40,739 nucleotides of DNA, taken from Flavobacteriales bacterium. GTDB lineage: Bacteria; Bacteroidota; Bacteroidia; Flavobacteriales_G; JALEGO01. The notes below the pieces were generated by a model, which saw nothing but the letters and a program-made list of their open reading frames with translations, was not told the DNA's origin and made no database searches. The translations under genes were made by a program, and so were the position numbers. Positions 6,400 to 16,417 of this stretch are shown piece after piece. The stretch lies in NCBI GenBank assembly GCA_020628935.1, contig JAHDEG010000015.1:1-40739 (forward strand), written 5' to 3'. Position 1 is the first letter of the stretch. Every line of letters starts with the position of its first letter.

Positions 6400-8895
6400 C
6401 TATCGCAATAAGTTTACATATCCATATCGCTTTTCAACTTGAAGCGATAAAGGGTGTTGATATTGTACGCTCCAGTTGTATAAACCTTCAGGAGCTGGTT
6501 TATTATTTTCTGTACCAGTCCATTTAATGTTTGTATCATTAGTTTTAAAAACTAAACTTCCCCATCTGTTAAAAATTTTGAATTCATAGTCACTTATAAT
6601 TTGTAAAGCATTTATAGGAGCAAATTCATCATTAATTGCATCTAAATTTGGACTAAAAGAATTGGGTATCCATAGTTGAAATGGAATTTCATAAATTATT
6701 GTTTTAGTGATTGTATCTTTACAATTGAAAATATTAGTTTCAATTAATTTTACGTCATATTCTCCTGGTTGTTCATAACTATGTTTTTCTATTAATGAGC
6801 TTCCACTTCTATCATCTCCAAAGTCCCAGAAAAGATATTTAAGTAAATCATTATCAATACTTTCAAAACTAAAAGTACTTGAATTTTGATGGAAATCTGG
6901 CTCTACACTAAAGTTTGCAATAGGTTTTGGGTGTACGGTAACAGTTTTGCTTACTGTATAATTACAGTTATTGACATCTGTAGTTACGAGACTTAACATA
7001 TGTTCACCAGAATTTTCTATGCAAAAGGCAAAATTACTTTCATTTAAACTTATAGAATTGCTAAGCCATATTTTTTCTTTGAAATTCGGATTGTTTTGGG
7101 TTTCGTCAATTACTTTAGAGCAAAATAGCGGACAACCCTCGTCTTCTTCGAAACTAAAATTTCCTTTAATCGGTTCATAAACTGTTATTGTAGTGTCAAA
7201 TATTGCCTCGCATCCTTCATTGCTTGTAATAGAAAGTGTAACTGTGTTAGTTCCTTCATTTTCAAAATTGTGCTCTACAGACTGAGTGTTGTAATTGCTG
7301 CTTTCAATCTTCCAATCCCAAGTATCAATAATTTGATTATTACTATTACTTTGGGCGTAAAAAGAGATGTTTCCATTTTCATCAATACATTTATCTTGTA
7401 AAATAATTTTTGCAGATGGCCTAGCATTAATATTTACGGTTTGGGTGGTTGTGTCTGAACATCCATTCGTGTTGATAGATACAAGAGAAATAACCCTATT
7501 TCCTTCTTCGTTGAAAGTATGATTAAAAGTATTGTCTTCGTAAGAATCTTCTTGACTTAAGCTCCAATTATTAGCTTCTATTGAACCGTTGTTTGAAGTA
7601 GAAATACTTTCAAACTCTGCTTCAACATTTACACATACTGATGAATTTATAAAGTCTGCGATTACTGTGTCAGAATATTCTAAATTAATAGTTAAAGTGT
7701 CTGAACAGGCAAGAGCATCTGTTATAACTACCTGTTTATCACCGCTACTCAGGCTAGTAAAGATACTATCGGTTTGGGTAACTCCATTAACCTCATAAAT
7801 ATATGGAGGGAAATTATAGTTGTTTTGTATTTCTAGAATACCATCATTACTATTTTCACATGTTGCGTTTTGCACGACAATATTGGCTTGTAAAAATGTG
7901 TTTTGTAATGTTACATCGTTAGATTTTCTGCATCCGTCATTGAAATAAGCGATGCAGGAGAATAATGCAGAAGTTTGATTTAGACTACTTGTAGAATATG
8001 TTTGTTGGTTTTCACCAATAATTGCAATCCCATCTTTATACCATTGATAACTAATCACATCATCTTCTATTGGGTTGGTGAGGTTAATTTGCTGACAAGA
8101 ATTGCCACCAATAATTAAATCGTAGTTATCTTCAAAAACAGAAGTTTTATTAAGAATTAAATTATCAATATAGTAGTAAGATGTTGTTAATGGAAGAGCG
8201 CAATTAGGTCCTACTAAAATGCTTTGAATGTTTTGAGTAGGTGTAAATGTAATCGTAATTAGTTGCCAAATACTATCGTAAATAACTCTGGTAGAATTCA
8301 GTATTTCAAAGTTTGTAATTCCAGCTGGACATTGAGAGCTGTTAAAAGGTAGCTGACTACAATCATCAGCACCCCAAATTGTTAGATCAAAATCTCTTGA
8401 TTGTCTTGAATTCATAAGCGCTGTGTATATATTCATTTCTAAGGTGTAGGATTCACCCGCAACTAATGATGAGGGCAAACATACTCCTAAGTACTCTTTA
8501 AAGTATGTGTTATTGTTGCTATTATGTGCATCTAAAAAACCTGCTACTCCATTGCCATTTGGGTAAGGTGTTATGCCGTTATTTGGCCCCCGAGAGCTAT
8601 TATATGTGAATGTTCCGCAAGTATTAAAAAAGTCAGATGTAGCATATGAGGCCTGAACCCAACTCTGCGCGCACGCAAGATCACCTAAGCCGCTAGGACA
8701 ACAACCCGCTAGCTCTTCAAATGAAGGGTTAGGAATGAGCGATTCGATAGTAGATTTATAACAATTACAATCTGTAGAGTCATTAAGATCAATTAATCCA
8801 TCACCGTCATCATCAATGCCATTATCGCAAATTTCGGCATGGATCGTTTGAAAGGAAATTAAAGTAAATATTAAAAAAAGTAATTTTTTATTCAT
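6400..8895 (-). CDS. T9SS-secreted multidomain protein with type B sorting domain
   Basis: This secreted protein of 831 aa is a paralogue of the gene downstream. The ATG at 8895 gives a clean signal peptide (MNKKLLFLIFTLISFQTIHA). A longer frame back to 8961 would overlap the upstream gene and place 22 charged residues before it, so I reject it. Parts in order: CDNGIDDDGDGLIDLNDS calcium-binding-like motif; a jelly-roll-like domain (NPSFEE to about residue 250); an Ig-like unit with QWYKDGIAII; a SprB-like unit (ATCENSNDG); PKD/Ig-like units with repeated FxFxxE and GxYDVKL patterns; and the gliding-motility C-terminal domain (PNSFSPNLDAINDEF, FNRWGSLVFK, ending GYVNLLR). The last domain targets the protein to the T9SS. 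It may be a surface adhesin or motility-related protein. The type of ligand cannot be read from sequence. Confidence 0.9.
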   Translation of the reverse strand: MNKKLLFLIFTLISFQTIHAEICDNGIDDDGDGLIDLNDSTDCNCYKSTIESLIPNPSFEELAGCCPSGLGDLACAQSWVQASYATSDFFNTCGTFTYNSSRGPNNGITPYPNGNGVAGFLDAHNSNNNTYFKEYLGVCLPSSLVAGESYTLEMNIYTALMNSRQSRDFDLTIWGADDCSQLPFNSSQCPAGITNFEILNSTRVIYDSIWQLITITFTPTQNIQSILVGPNCALPLTTSYYYIDNLILNKTSVFEDNYDLIIGGNSCQQINLTNPIEDDVISYQWYKDGIAIIGENQQTYSTSSLNQTSALFSCIAYFNDGCRKSNDVTLQNTFLQANIVVQNATCENSNDGILEIQNNYNFPPYIYEVNGVTQTDSIFTSLSSGDKQVVITDALACSDTLTINLEYSDTVIADFINSSVCVNVEAEFESISTSNNGSIEANNWSLSQEDSYEDNTFNHTFNEEGNRVISLVSINTNGCSDTTTQTVNINARPSAKIILQDKCIDENGNISFYAQSNSNNQIIDTWDWKIESSNYNTQSVEHNFENEGTNTVTLSITSNEGCEAIFDTTITVYEPIKGNFSFEEDEGCPLFCSKVIDETQNNPNFKEKIWLSNSISLNESNFAFCIENSGEHMLSLVTTDVNNCNYTVSKTVTVHPKPIANFSVEPDFHQNSSTFSFESIDNDLLKYLFWDFGDDRSGSSLIEKHSYEQPGEYDVKLIETNIFNCKDTITKTIIYEIPFQLWIPNSFSPNLDAINDEFAPINALQIISDYEFKIFNRWGSLVFKTNDTNIKWTGTENNKPAPEGLYNWSVQYQHPLSLQVEKRYGYVNLLR

Positions 8896-8923
8896 TGTAA
8901 TATGTGAAAATCTTCGTGTAACC

Positions 8924-9958
8924 TTAACTTTTAATTCTACTTTTTGAGTTAAATAACTCATTAAATACGCCTTTCATGCTTACGATATTTAAAGGAAATT
9001 CATAAAATACGTGAAGCATACTTAAGAACAATAAAGCAATAAAACCCAATCTATAATTATAGTAGTATAAAGTTACAGATAGTGCCCAAATTACTGCAAT
9101 TATTATAAATTGTTTTTTATTTACTTGGTGCCATTTTATTATACTAGTTTTAGAGAACCAATTCAGGTAATGATAGGTGTAAGCAAAGGCAATGAATATC
9201 TGAATTTTAACTCCAACGACAGAAATAAGTGAGTAGTTTGTATTTTCTGATACTAATCCTAAAAATTTGGCTATACTAATGTTAACAAACGAAAAGGTAC
9301 TACTGTTAAAGTTTTGTTTTGTAGCTTCTGAAAGAATAAAATCTCTTGGATTTACATTTGCTTTAGCTATAATAAGAGCTGAAAGAAACATTAGTACAAC
9401 GGTTAAATAACCCATTTTACTTTTACTTTTAATTGCGCCAAACAATATAAAAATTGCCGTGAATACAAATACATGGATTATAGTTGGGATAAAAATTCCA
9501 ATAATTGTAATGTATAGGGGCACAGTCATTAATAAGTAAGCAACGACTGTAGTTATAAGTATGCTTAAAATAACTTTCCATGTTTCTTTAAACATTACAA
9601 ATGAAATACTACTAACAATACCTATAAAAAGAAAATTTGCAGACCACTTAGAAATGCCTCTTAATTCACTAGAATTATTTATTAAGTTAGTTAATCCTTT
9701 AAAAAAATCAATTTTTAATACTTCGGTTAACAGAACAGGCAAGCAAATAAGAACAGTTAAAGCAAATAAGAAGCAAATCCATTTTGGATTTTTAACAAAG
9801 TAGTTCTTTTTATTTAGCCAATTTATTTCAGTTAGGTAATGTAATGGACCTAGTACTGCATAAGAAAACAGAAAAAGTTTGAAAGGAATTTGAAATGCTA
9901 AAAAGAGAGAGGTGAAAATTAAGCCTATGTTTAATATATCTACTTGTTTTGTAGTCAT
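8924..9958 (-). CDS. Unknown multi-pass membrane protein
   Basis: This 344-aa protein is almost entirely hydrophobic, with about nine or ten predicted transmembrane segments. I do not recognise the family. Two similar His-aromatic segments stand out: GPLHYLTEINWLNKKNYF near residue 37 and TYHYLNWFSKTSIIKWHQ near residue 260. A third histidine sits in LHVFYEFPLN close to the C-terminus. Paired membrane histidines of this kind occur in Brp/Blh carotenoid cleavage enzymes, and that resemblance is weak. The gene lies 28 bases upstream of the first T9SS cargo start and 42 bases downstream of porD, so it is likely part of that transcript. It could serve the secretion process or be a bystander. Coding status is secure. 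Confidence 0.85.
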   Translation of the reverse strand: MTTKQVDILNIGLIFTSLFLAFQIPFKLFLFSYAVLGPLHYLTEINWLNKKNYFVKNPKWICFLFALTVLICLPVLLTEVLKIDFFKGLTNLINNSSELRGISKWSANFLFIGIVSSISFVMFKETWKVILSILITTVVAYLLMTVPLYITIIGIFIPTIIHVFVFTAIFILFGAIKSKSKMGYLTVVLMFLSALIIAKANVNPRDFILSEATKQNFNSSTFSFVNISIAKFLGLVSENTNYSLISVVGVKIQIFIAFAYTYHYLNWFSKTSIIKWHQVNKKQFIIIAVIWALSVTLYYYNYRLGFIALLFLSMLHVFYEFPLNIVSMKGVFNELFNSKSRIKS

Positions 9959-10000
9959 TTTTATTACTATTTAAACCTGATATTAGAAGTAGGTTAATGA

Positions 10001-10897
10001 TTAGCGGTTCGATAGTATTTTATTGTACTTGACACTGTTTGCCGGATTTAATTTTTTTAGCAGTTGAGTCATTTCAACTTTTTCATTATTGCTGGCTTCA
10101 GAATATAGTTTTATTAGCTCATCAGCTTTAGCATAAAAAAATAATTGAACATTATAGCTATTTGGTTTTGTTGAGTGAATTTTATCAATTTTTTTAATTG
10201 CTTCCGTTATTTTTTTTCTTCCTGCTTCAACGTCTTCTGTCATAGTGTCAAAGCCGAGTCTGTGATAGTCGTAAGAGCAATCTCTTAACGGCTGAAAAAA
10301 CTGATCTAAATAATTATTTACGTACCAATATCTGTTCTCATCGCTTTGCTCTGCTTTCCATCCAGAAAACGAAGAACTTTGTGCAAGATTCACTATACCC
10401 ATTGCTTTTTCAAAATTCTCGGTACCGCCATCCTTAGCATAAGTGTCTCCATCTATACCTAAAATCATATATGCATAAAAGCTTATTAATGCTGTAAGTT
10501 CATCAGTGTAGGTGTTTTCAGCATATTGAAGAGGGTCAAATTGGTTATAGCTAAAACTGGTTCCTGCATCTTGATATAAAATGGTAGTTGATGTATATGA
10601 GCTATTATAAACGGGCCTCCGAGCAGTAATTTGAAAGTCTCCGGTGAAACTAGTGTTATTGCTGTTTTTTGTGACATTTAAAAATATACTACATTCAATT
10701 CTTTCTTCTGAATCGTAAGCATCATTTGTCCATTTGGTATTATTAATAAGTTCAGTTATTGCTTTTTCCATGTTAACAAATACAGTCTTATCTGATTGTA
10801 CTTGACTGCTTGAAACTTGTACAGTACAATTAAGCTCTTGAGCTATAATACTGGAGGAAATTCCTAATGAAAAAATAAATACTAAAAAACGAGTCAT
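10001..10897 (-). CDS. porD: Type IX secretion system protein PorD (DUF4835 family)
   Basis: The 298-aa product begins with a signal peptide (MTRFLVFIFSLGISSSIIAQ) and continues into the DUF4835 fold: LNCTVQVSSSQVQSDK, then the acidic turn EERIECSIFLNVT, and the mid-protein YAYMILGIDGDTYAKDGG segment that marks the family. The C-terminus has the LLKKLNPANSVKYNKIL motif. PorD is required for T9SS function in Porphyromonas gingivalis by genetic evidence, with a periplasmic or outer membrane location. Here the gene sits directly upstream of an unknown membrane protein and two T9SS cargo genes, with gaps of 42 and 28 bases. That is unusual, since I recall DUF4835 genes in Flavobacteriales lying beside coaBC and recN. 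Confidence 0.85.
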   Translation of the reverse strand: MTRFLVFIFSLGISSSIIAQELNCTVQVSSSQVQSDKTVFVNMEKAITELINNTKWTNDAYDSEERIECSIFLNVTKNSNNTSFTGDFQITARRPVYNSSYTSTTILYQDAGTSFSYNQFDPLQYAENTYTDELTALISFYAYMILGIDGDTYAKDGGTENFEKAMGIVNLAQSSSFSGWKAEQSDENRYWYVNNYLDQFFQPLRDCSYDYHRLGFDTMTEDVEAGRKKITEAIKKIDKIHSTKPNSYNVQLFFYAKADELIKLYSEASNNEKVEMTQLLKKLNPANSVKYNKILSNR

Positions 10898-10940
10898 TTC
10901 GTGGTGTTTGAATTGTAACGCGAATTTAACTATTTATTGT

Positions 10941-12977
<2,037 letters not shown>

Positions 12978-13040
12978 CTAAAATTAGATGAACTAAAAAT
13001 GTGTGATTAAAATAAATAAGAAAAAAACAGGAAAAGAAAG

Positions 13041-13122
13041 TGCGGGTGGAGGGACTCGAACCCCCATGCTGTGAGGCACTAGATCCTAAGTCTAGCGTGT
13101 CTACCAATTTCACCACACCCGC
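13041..13122 (-). tRNA. tRNA-Leu (anticodon UAG)
   Basis: The minus strand folds into a class II tRNA. The acceptor stem pairs GCGGGTG with CACCCGC. The anticodon stem CTAGA/TCTAG encloses the loop CTTAGGA, giving anticodon TAG for CUA and related Leu codons. There is a long variable arm (about TGCCTCACAGCATG) and a T-loop GGTTCGAGTCC. The discriminator base is A, as expected for Leu. The CCA end is not encoded. It lies between the divergent fadH and flavin reductase genes. Confidence 0.96.
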
Positions 13123-13182
13123 ATTGTTTCAGTGTAGAAGTGCAAATATATGAAAAAGCTTTTTTAGACCAGCAATAAAAAT

Positions 13183-13190
13183 TAATTTTG
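13183..13190 (+). promoter_or_regulatory. TAnnTTTG -7 box upstream of the flavin reductase operon
   Basis: TAATTTTG matches the Bacteroidetes -7 consensus and ends 29 bases before the ATG at 13220. A -33 TTG is not clear. It lies outside the tRNA gene and would drive the four-gene operon that ends at 16354. Confidence 0.35.
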
Positions 13191-13219
13191 TGTTCAATTT
13201 TTACAATTAAAGCAAAGTT

Positions 13220-14110
13220 ATGGAAATAATTCCTGGATCTATACCACAGTCAAAATTTCACGGTTACCTTTTAGGTTCTGTGGCTCCAAGGCCAATTGCT
13301 TTGGTAAGTACGGTAGATTCTGAAGGAAATGTTAATGTAAGTCCGTATAGTTTTTTTAATGTATTTAGTTCTAATCCTCCGATAGCTATTTTTTCTCCGG
13401 CACGTAGAGGTAGAGATAATACGACTAAGCATACATTAGAAAATGTTAGGGAAGTAAAGGAGTGCGTAATAAATGTTGTTAATTACAATATGGTTCAACA
13501 AACTTCGCTAAGTAGCTCAGAGTATGCCAAAGGAGTTAATGAATTTGTAAAAGCAGGGTTTACAGAGCAGTCTTCAAAAACTGTTTCCGTACCGGGAGTA
13601 AAAGAGGCTCCGGTAAAGTTGGAGTGTAGGGTTAAAGAAATTATAGAATTAGGTTCTGAAGGAGGAGCTGGTAATTTGGTGATTTGCGAGGTATTATTAC
13701 TAAACATTAATGACGATGTTATTAATGAAAATGGGCATGTGGATCCCAATTTAATGCAATTAGTAGGTAGAATGGGTGGAGCGTGGTACAATAAGGCTTA
13801 TGGTGAAGCATTATTTCAGGTAGAAAAGCCTGGAATTGTACCTGGAATTGGAATAGATAATATTCCGGTGGATATAAGAAATAGCACTATTTTAACCGGC
13901 AATGATTTAGGTGTTTTAGGTAATGTTAAGCAAATACCAGATGAAACAGAAGTAAATGAATATAAGCTCATTGAATTATCTGATCTGTTTGTGGAATACG
14001 AAGATGATGCGAATGGACTCGAGCTTAAAATACACGAATTAGCAAAACAATTAATAAAAAGTAACAAAGTAGAAGAGGCATGGAAAGCTCTTCTCACATT
14101 TAATAATTAA
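13220..14110 (+). CDS. Flavin reductase-like FMN-binding protein (DIM6/NTAB split barrel)
   Basis: This 296-aa protein begins with the FMN-binding split barrel of the flavin reductase-like / flavoredoxin family. Typical features are GSVAPRPIALVSTVDSEGN (residues 18-36), the SPYSFFNVFSSNPPIAIFSP strand pair, and the TKHTLENV segment of the FMN site. The C-terminal 90 residues (from about 205, GIGIDNIPVDIRNS) are a family-specific extension with little similarity I can name. Members reduce free flavin or supply FMNH2 to a partner, but no flavin monooxygenase is adjacent. It is the first gene of a tight operon with DUF3127 (11-base gap), Nif3 and the zinc-ribbon gene. The enzyme class is sure; the partner is not known. 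Confidence 0.85.
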   Translation: MEIIPGSIPQSKFHGYLLGSVAPRPIALVSTVDSEGNVNVSPYSFFNVFSSNPPIAIFSPARRGRDNTTKHTLENVREVKECVINVVNYNMVQQTSLSSSEYAKGVNEFVKAGFTEQSSKTVSVPGVKEAPVKLECRVKEIIELGSEGGAGNLVICEVLLLNINDDVINENGHVDPNLMQLVGRMGGAWYNKAYGEALFQVEKPGIVPGIGIDNIPVDIRNSTILTGNDLGVLGNVKQIPDETEVNEYKLIELSDLFVEYEDDANGLELKIHELAKQLIKSNKVEEAWKALLTFNN

Positions 14111-14121
14111 AATTTAATATT

Positions 14122-14484
14122 ATGGAAGTACAAGGGAAGTTAATTAAAATATACGATGTACAAGAATTTGATAGTGGATTCAGAAAACGAGAATTTGTTG
14201 TCAATACATTTAAGGAGCAGTATCCTCAGGATATTAAGTTAGAACTTTTTAAAGAAAAGTGTGAAGTATTAGATTCTTTTACAGTAGGTGACGATGTAAA
14301 CGTTGAATTTAATTTAAGAGGAAATGAGTACAATGGTAAATACTATGTAAACTTACAAGCTTGGAGACTAGCTAAATTAGAAGAAGGCGCGAGCGACAAG
14401 CAGGTTTATGCTAACGAAATGCCTGCTCCGAGTGCTCAAGATGCACCTTCAGCTGGTGATGCTGATGATGATTTACCTTTCTAG
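14122..14484 (+). CDS. DUF3127 OB-fold protein with SSB-like acidic tail
   Basis: This is a 120-aa protein of the DUF3127 family, found mainly in Bacteroidetes. Residues 1-90 form an OB-like domain: MEVQGKLIKIYDVQEFDSGF, FRKREFVV, QDIKLELFKEKCEVLDSF, NEYNGKYYVNLQAWRL. A flexible linker follows, then a C-terminus of DADDDLPF. That tip is nearly the same as the end of bacterial single-stranded DNA-binding proteins (DDDxPF), where it docks exonucleases, helicases and primases. I infer a nucleic-acid-binding or SSB-partner role. It is co-oriented with Nif3 (8-base gap) and the flavin reductase gene. Direct function is not established. Confidence 0.85.
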   Translation: MEVQGKLIKIYDVQEFDSGFRKREFVVNTFKEQYPQDIKLELFKEKCEVLDSFTVGDDVNVEFNLRGNEYNGKYYVNLQAWRLAKLEEGASDKQVYANEMPAPSAQDAPSAGDADDDLPF

Positions 14485-14492
14485 TAATACAA

Positions 14493-15590
14493 ATGAAAGT
14501 TACTGACTTAATTAATGTTTTAAATGAGTATGCTCCTTTTGCATATCAAGAGAGTTATGATAACTCTCAGTTAATAGTTGGTTTACCACAAAGCGAAGTT
14601 AAAGGCGTTTTAATTAGTCTTGATTGTACTGAAGATGTTGTTAAGGAAGCTGTTTTAAAAGGTTGTAATGTTATTGTTGCTCATCATCCCATAGTTTTTA
14701 AGGGATTAAAAACCATTTCTAACGAAAATTATATACAAAGAACGGTGTATAGCGCTATTAAACAAGATGTTTGTTTAATAGCGCTACATACTAATTTAGA
14801 TAATGTCTGTAATGGAGTTAATGATGTAATAGCTAAGAAGCTAAATTTAACAAACACCTCAGTATTAAAGCCAAAAGCTAATACGCTAAAGAAATTGGTG
14901 ACATACTGTCCTGCACAAAATGCTGATGAAATAAAAGATGCACTTTTTGAAGCGGGAGCCGGCTCAATAGGAAATTATTCTGAGTGTAGCTTTAATACTA
15001 ATGGTTTAGGAACGTTTAAGCCAAATGCAAATGCTAGTCCTTTTATTGGAGAAACTAACCAACGGCATATTGAGCCAGAAATGAAAATAGAATTGGTTTT
15101 TGCTTCTCATTTGCAAGGAAAAATTATTTCAAGCTTGTTGTCAGTTCACCCTTATGAAGAGATCGCTTACGACATTTTTAGCTTAGAAAATAATAACAAG
15201 TATGTTGGAGCTGGTATGATTGGTGAGTTAAAGGAGCCAATTAAAACAATTGATTTTTTAAAACAGATTAAAACTGCATTTAATTGTAAGGTAATAAAGC
15301 ATACCAATTTACTGACAGATACTATTAAAAAAGTTGCTGTTTGTGGTGGAGCCGGATTTTTTCTGTTACCAAATGCTATAAAAAGTAAGGCAGATATATT
15401 TATTACTTCAGACATTAAGTATCATGAGTTTTTTGATGCCGATAATCAAATAATTTTGGCTGATGTAGGTCATTATGAGAGCGAACAATTCACAAGTGGG
15501 CTAATTAAGGAAGTTCTTATGCAAAAAATACCTACCTTTGCCGTTCATTTGAGTGAAACAAACACAAACCCTGTAAAATATTTAGTATGA
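14493..15590 (+). CDS. Nif3-like dinuclear metal centre protein
   Basis: The 365-aa product is a Nif3/YbgI-family protein, often called GTP cyclohydrolase 1 type 2 homologue, which forms a hexameric toroid with two metal ions per subunit. Metal ligands are visible: His64-His65 in VAHHPIVFKG, the LHTNLDNV segment near residue 98, and the C-terminal ADVGHYESEQF. The long middle insertion (about residues 125-230, including GAGSIGNYSECSF) marks the subgroup with an extra CutA-like domain, so the length is normal. The stop codon overlaps the start of the zinc-ribbon gene (ATGA). The molecular job of Nif3 proteins is still debated; the family assignment is firm. Confidence 0.92.
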   Translation: MKVTDLINVLNEYAPFAYQESYDNSQLIVGLPQSEVKGVLISLDCTEDVVKEAVLKGCNVIVAHHPIVFKGLKTISNENYIQRTVYSAIKQDVCLIALHTNLDNVCNGVNDVIAKKLNLTNTSVLKPKANTLKKLVTYCPAQNADEIKDALFEAGAGSIGNYSECSFNTNGLGTFKPNANASPFIGETNQRHIEPEMKIELVFASHLQGKIISSLLSVHPYEEIAYDIFSLENNNKYVGAGMIGELKEPIKTIDFLKQIKTAFNCKVIKHTNLLTDTIKKVAVCGGAGFFLLPNAIKSKADIFITSDIKYHEFFDADNQIILADVGHYESEQFTSGLIKEVLMQKIPTFAVHLSETNTNPVKYLV

Positions 15591-16354
15591 GCGCTGCAGC
15601 GACAAAAAATAAAAAAGACGCAAAAGACATTACTGTTGAAGACAAGTTAAGAGCTTTATATGATTTACAGATCATAGATTCTAATATTGATAAAATACAA
15701 ATAGTCAGAGGAGAATTGCCACTTGAGGTTCAAGATTTAGAAGATGAAATAGAAGGTCTTGAGACAAGAGTTGAAAACTTTACTCACGATATTAAAGGAC
15801 TTGAAAATTCTATAACTGAAAAGCGATATGGTATAAAAGATGCTGAAGCTTTAATTAGAAAGTACAAAGAGCAACAAAATAACGTAAGAAATAATAGAGA
15901 ATTTGATTCTTTAACTAAAGAAATTGAATTTCAAGAGCTTGAAATTCAATTGTCTGAAAAGAGAATTAGAGAGTTTGAGGCGCAAGTTTCAAATAAAACA
16001 GAAGTTTTAGCTGAAGCTCAAAGCCTTTTAGATGAAAGACAAAAAGATTTAGAGCACAAAAAAGCTGAACTTGAGGAAATTATTAAAGAAACTGAAAAAG
16101 ATGAAGATTCACTAGGTAAAAAGTCAGTAAAGGCACAAAAATCTATTGAAGATCGTTTAATTAATGCCTACAAAAGAATCAGAGGCAACGCCAGAAACGG
16201 ACTAGCCGTAGTTACTGTGCAAAGAGATGCTTGTGGAGGATGCTTTAATAAAATTCCGCCTCAACGTCAATTAGAAATTAAATCAAGAAAAAAGGTCATT
16301 GTTTGCGAACACTGTGGTCGTATATTAGTAGATGACGCATTTGCTGAAGAATAA
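15587..16354 (+). CDS. Coiled-coil protein with C-terminal C4 zinc ribbon
   Basis: This 255-aa protein has a long coiled-coil (about residues 17-185; heptads of E, K, L and Q) followed by a zinc ribbon. The ribbon ligands are Cys216 and Cys219 (ACGGCFNK), Cys240 and Cys243 (VCEHCGR). This is the zf-RING_7 / DUF164 type, as in the chlamydial CT398 (CdsZ) protein. It starts inside the Nif3 stop codon (ATGA overlap), so it is translated in step with Nif3. That Nif3 plus zinc-ribbon pairing is found in other phyla as well. The N-terminus ATKNKKDAKD is basic. Its partner and exact role are unknown. Confidence 0.9.
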   Translation: MSAAATKNKKDAKDITVEDKLRALYDLQIIDSNIDKIQIVRGELPLEVQDLEDEIEGLETRVENFTHDIKGLENSITEKRYGIKDAEALIRKYKEQQNNVRNNREFDSLTKEIEFQELEIQLSEKRIREFEAQVSNKTEVLAEAQSLLDERQKDLEHKKAELEEIIKETEKDEDSLGKKSVKAQKSIEDRLINAYKRIRGNARNGLAVVTVQRDACGGCFNKIPPQRQLEIKSRKKVIVCEHCGRILVDDAFAEE

Positions 16355-16375
16355 ATAAATACATAATACTTTTCT

Positions 16376-16412
16376 AAACCCTGTTAATATAAATTAGCGG
16401 GGTTTTTTATTT
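16376..16412 (+). terminator. Rho-independent terminator after the zinc-ribbon gene
   Basis: AAACCCTGTTAAT (16376-16388) pairs with ATTAGCGGGGTTT (16393-16405), using a few G-U pairs, around a four-base ATAA loop. TTT then A/T-rich sequence follows. It ends the 13220-16354 operon. Because both flanking genes converge on it, it may also serve the minus-strand gene ending at 16418. Confidence 0.8.
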
Positions 16413-16417
16413 TAAAT

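Noticed and set aside
8893-8961. Longer start for the 6400-8895 gene
   Set aside because: It would place charged residues ahead of a good signal peptide and overlap the upstream gene.
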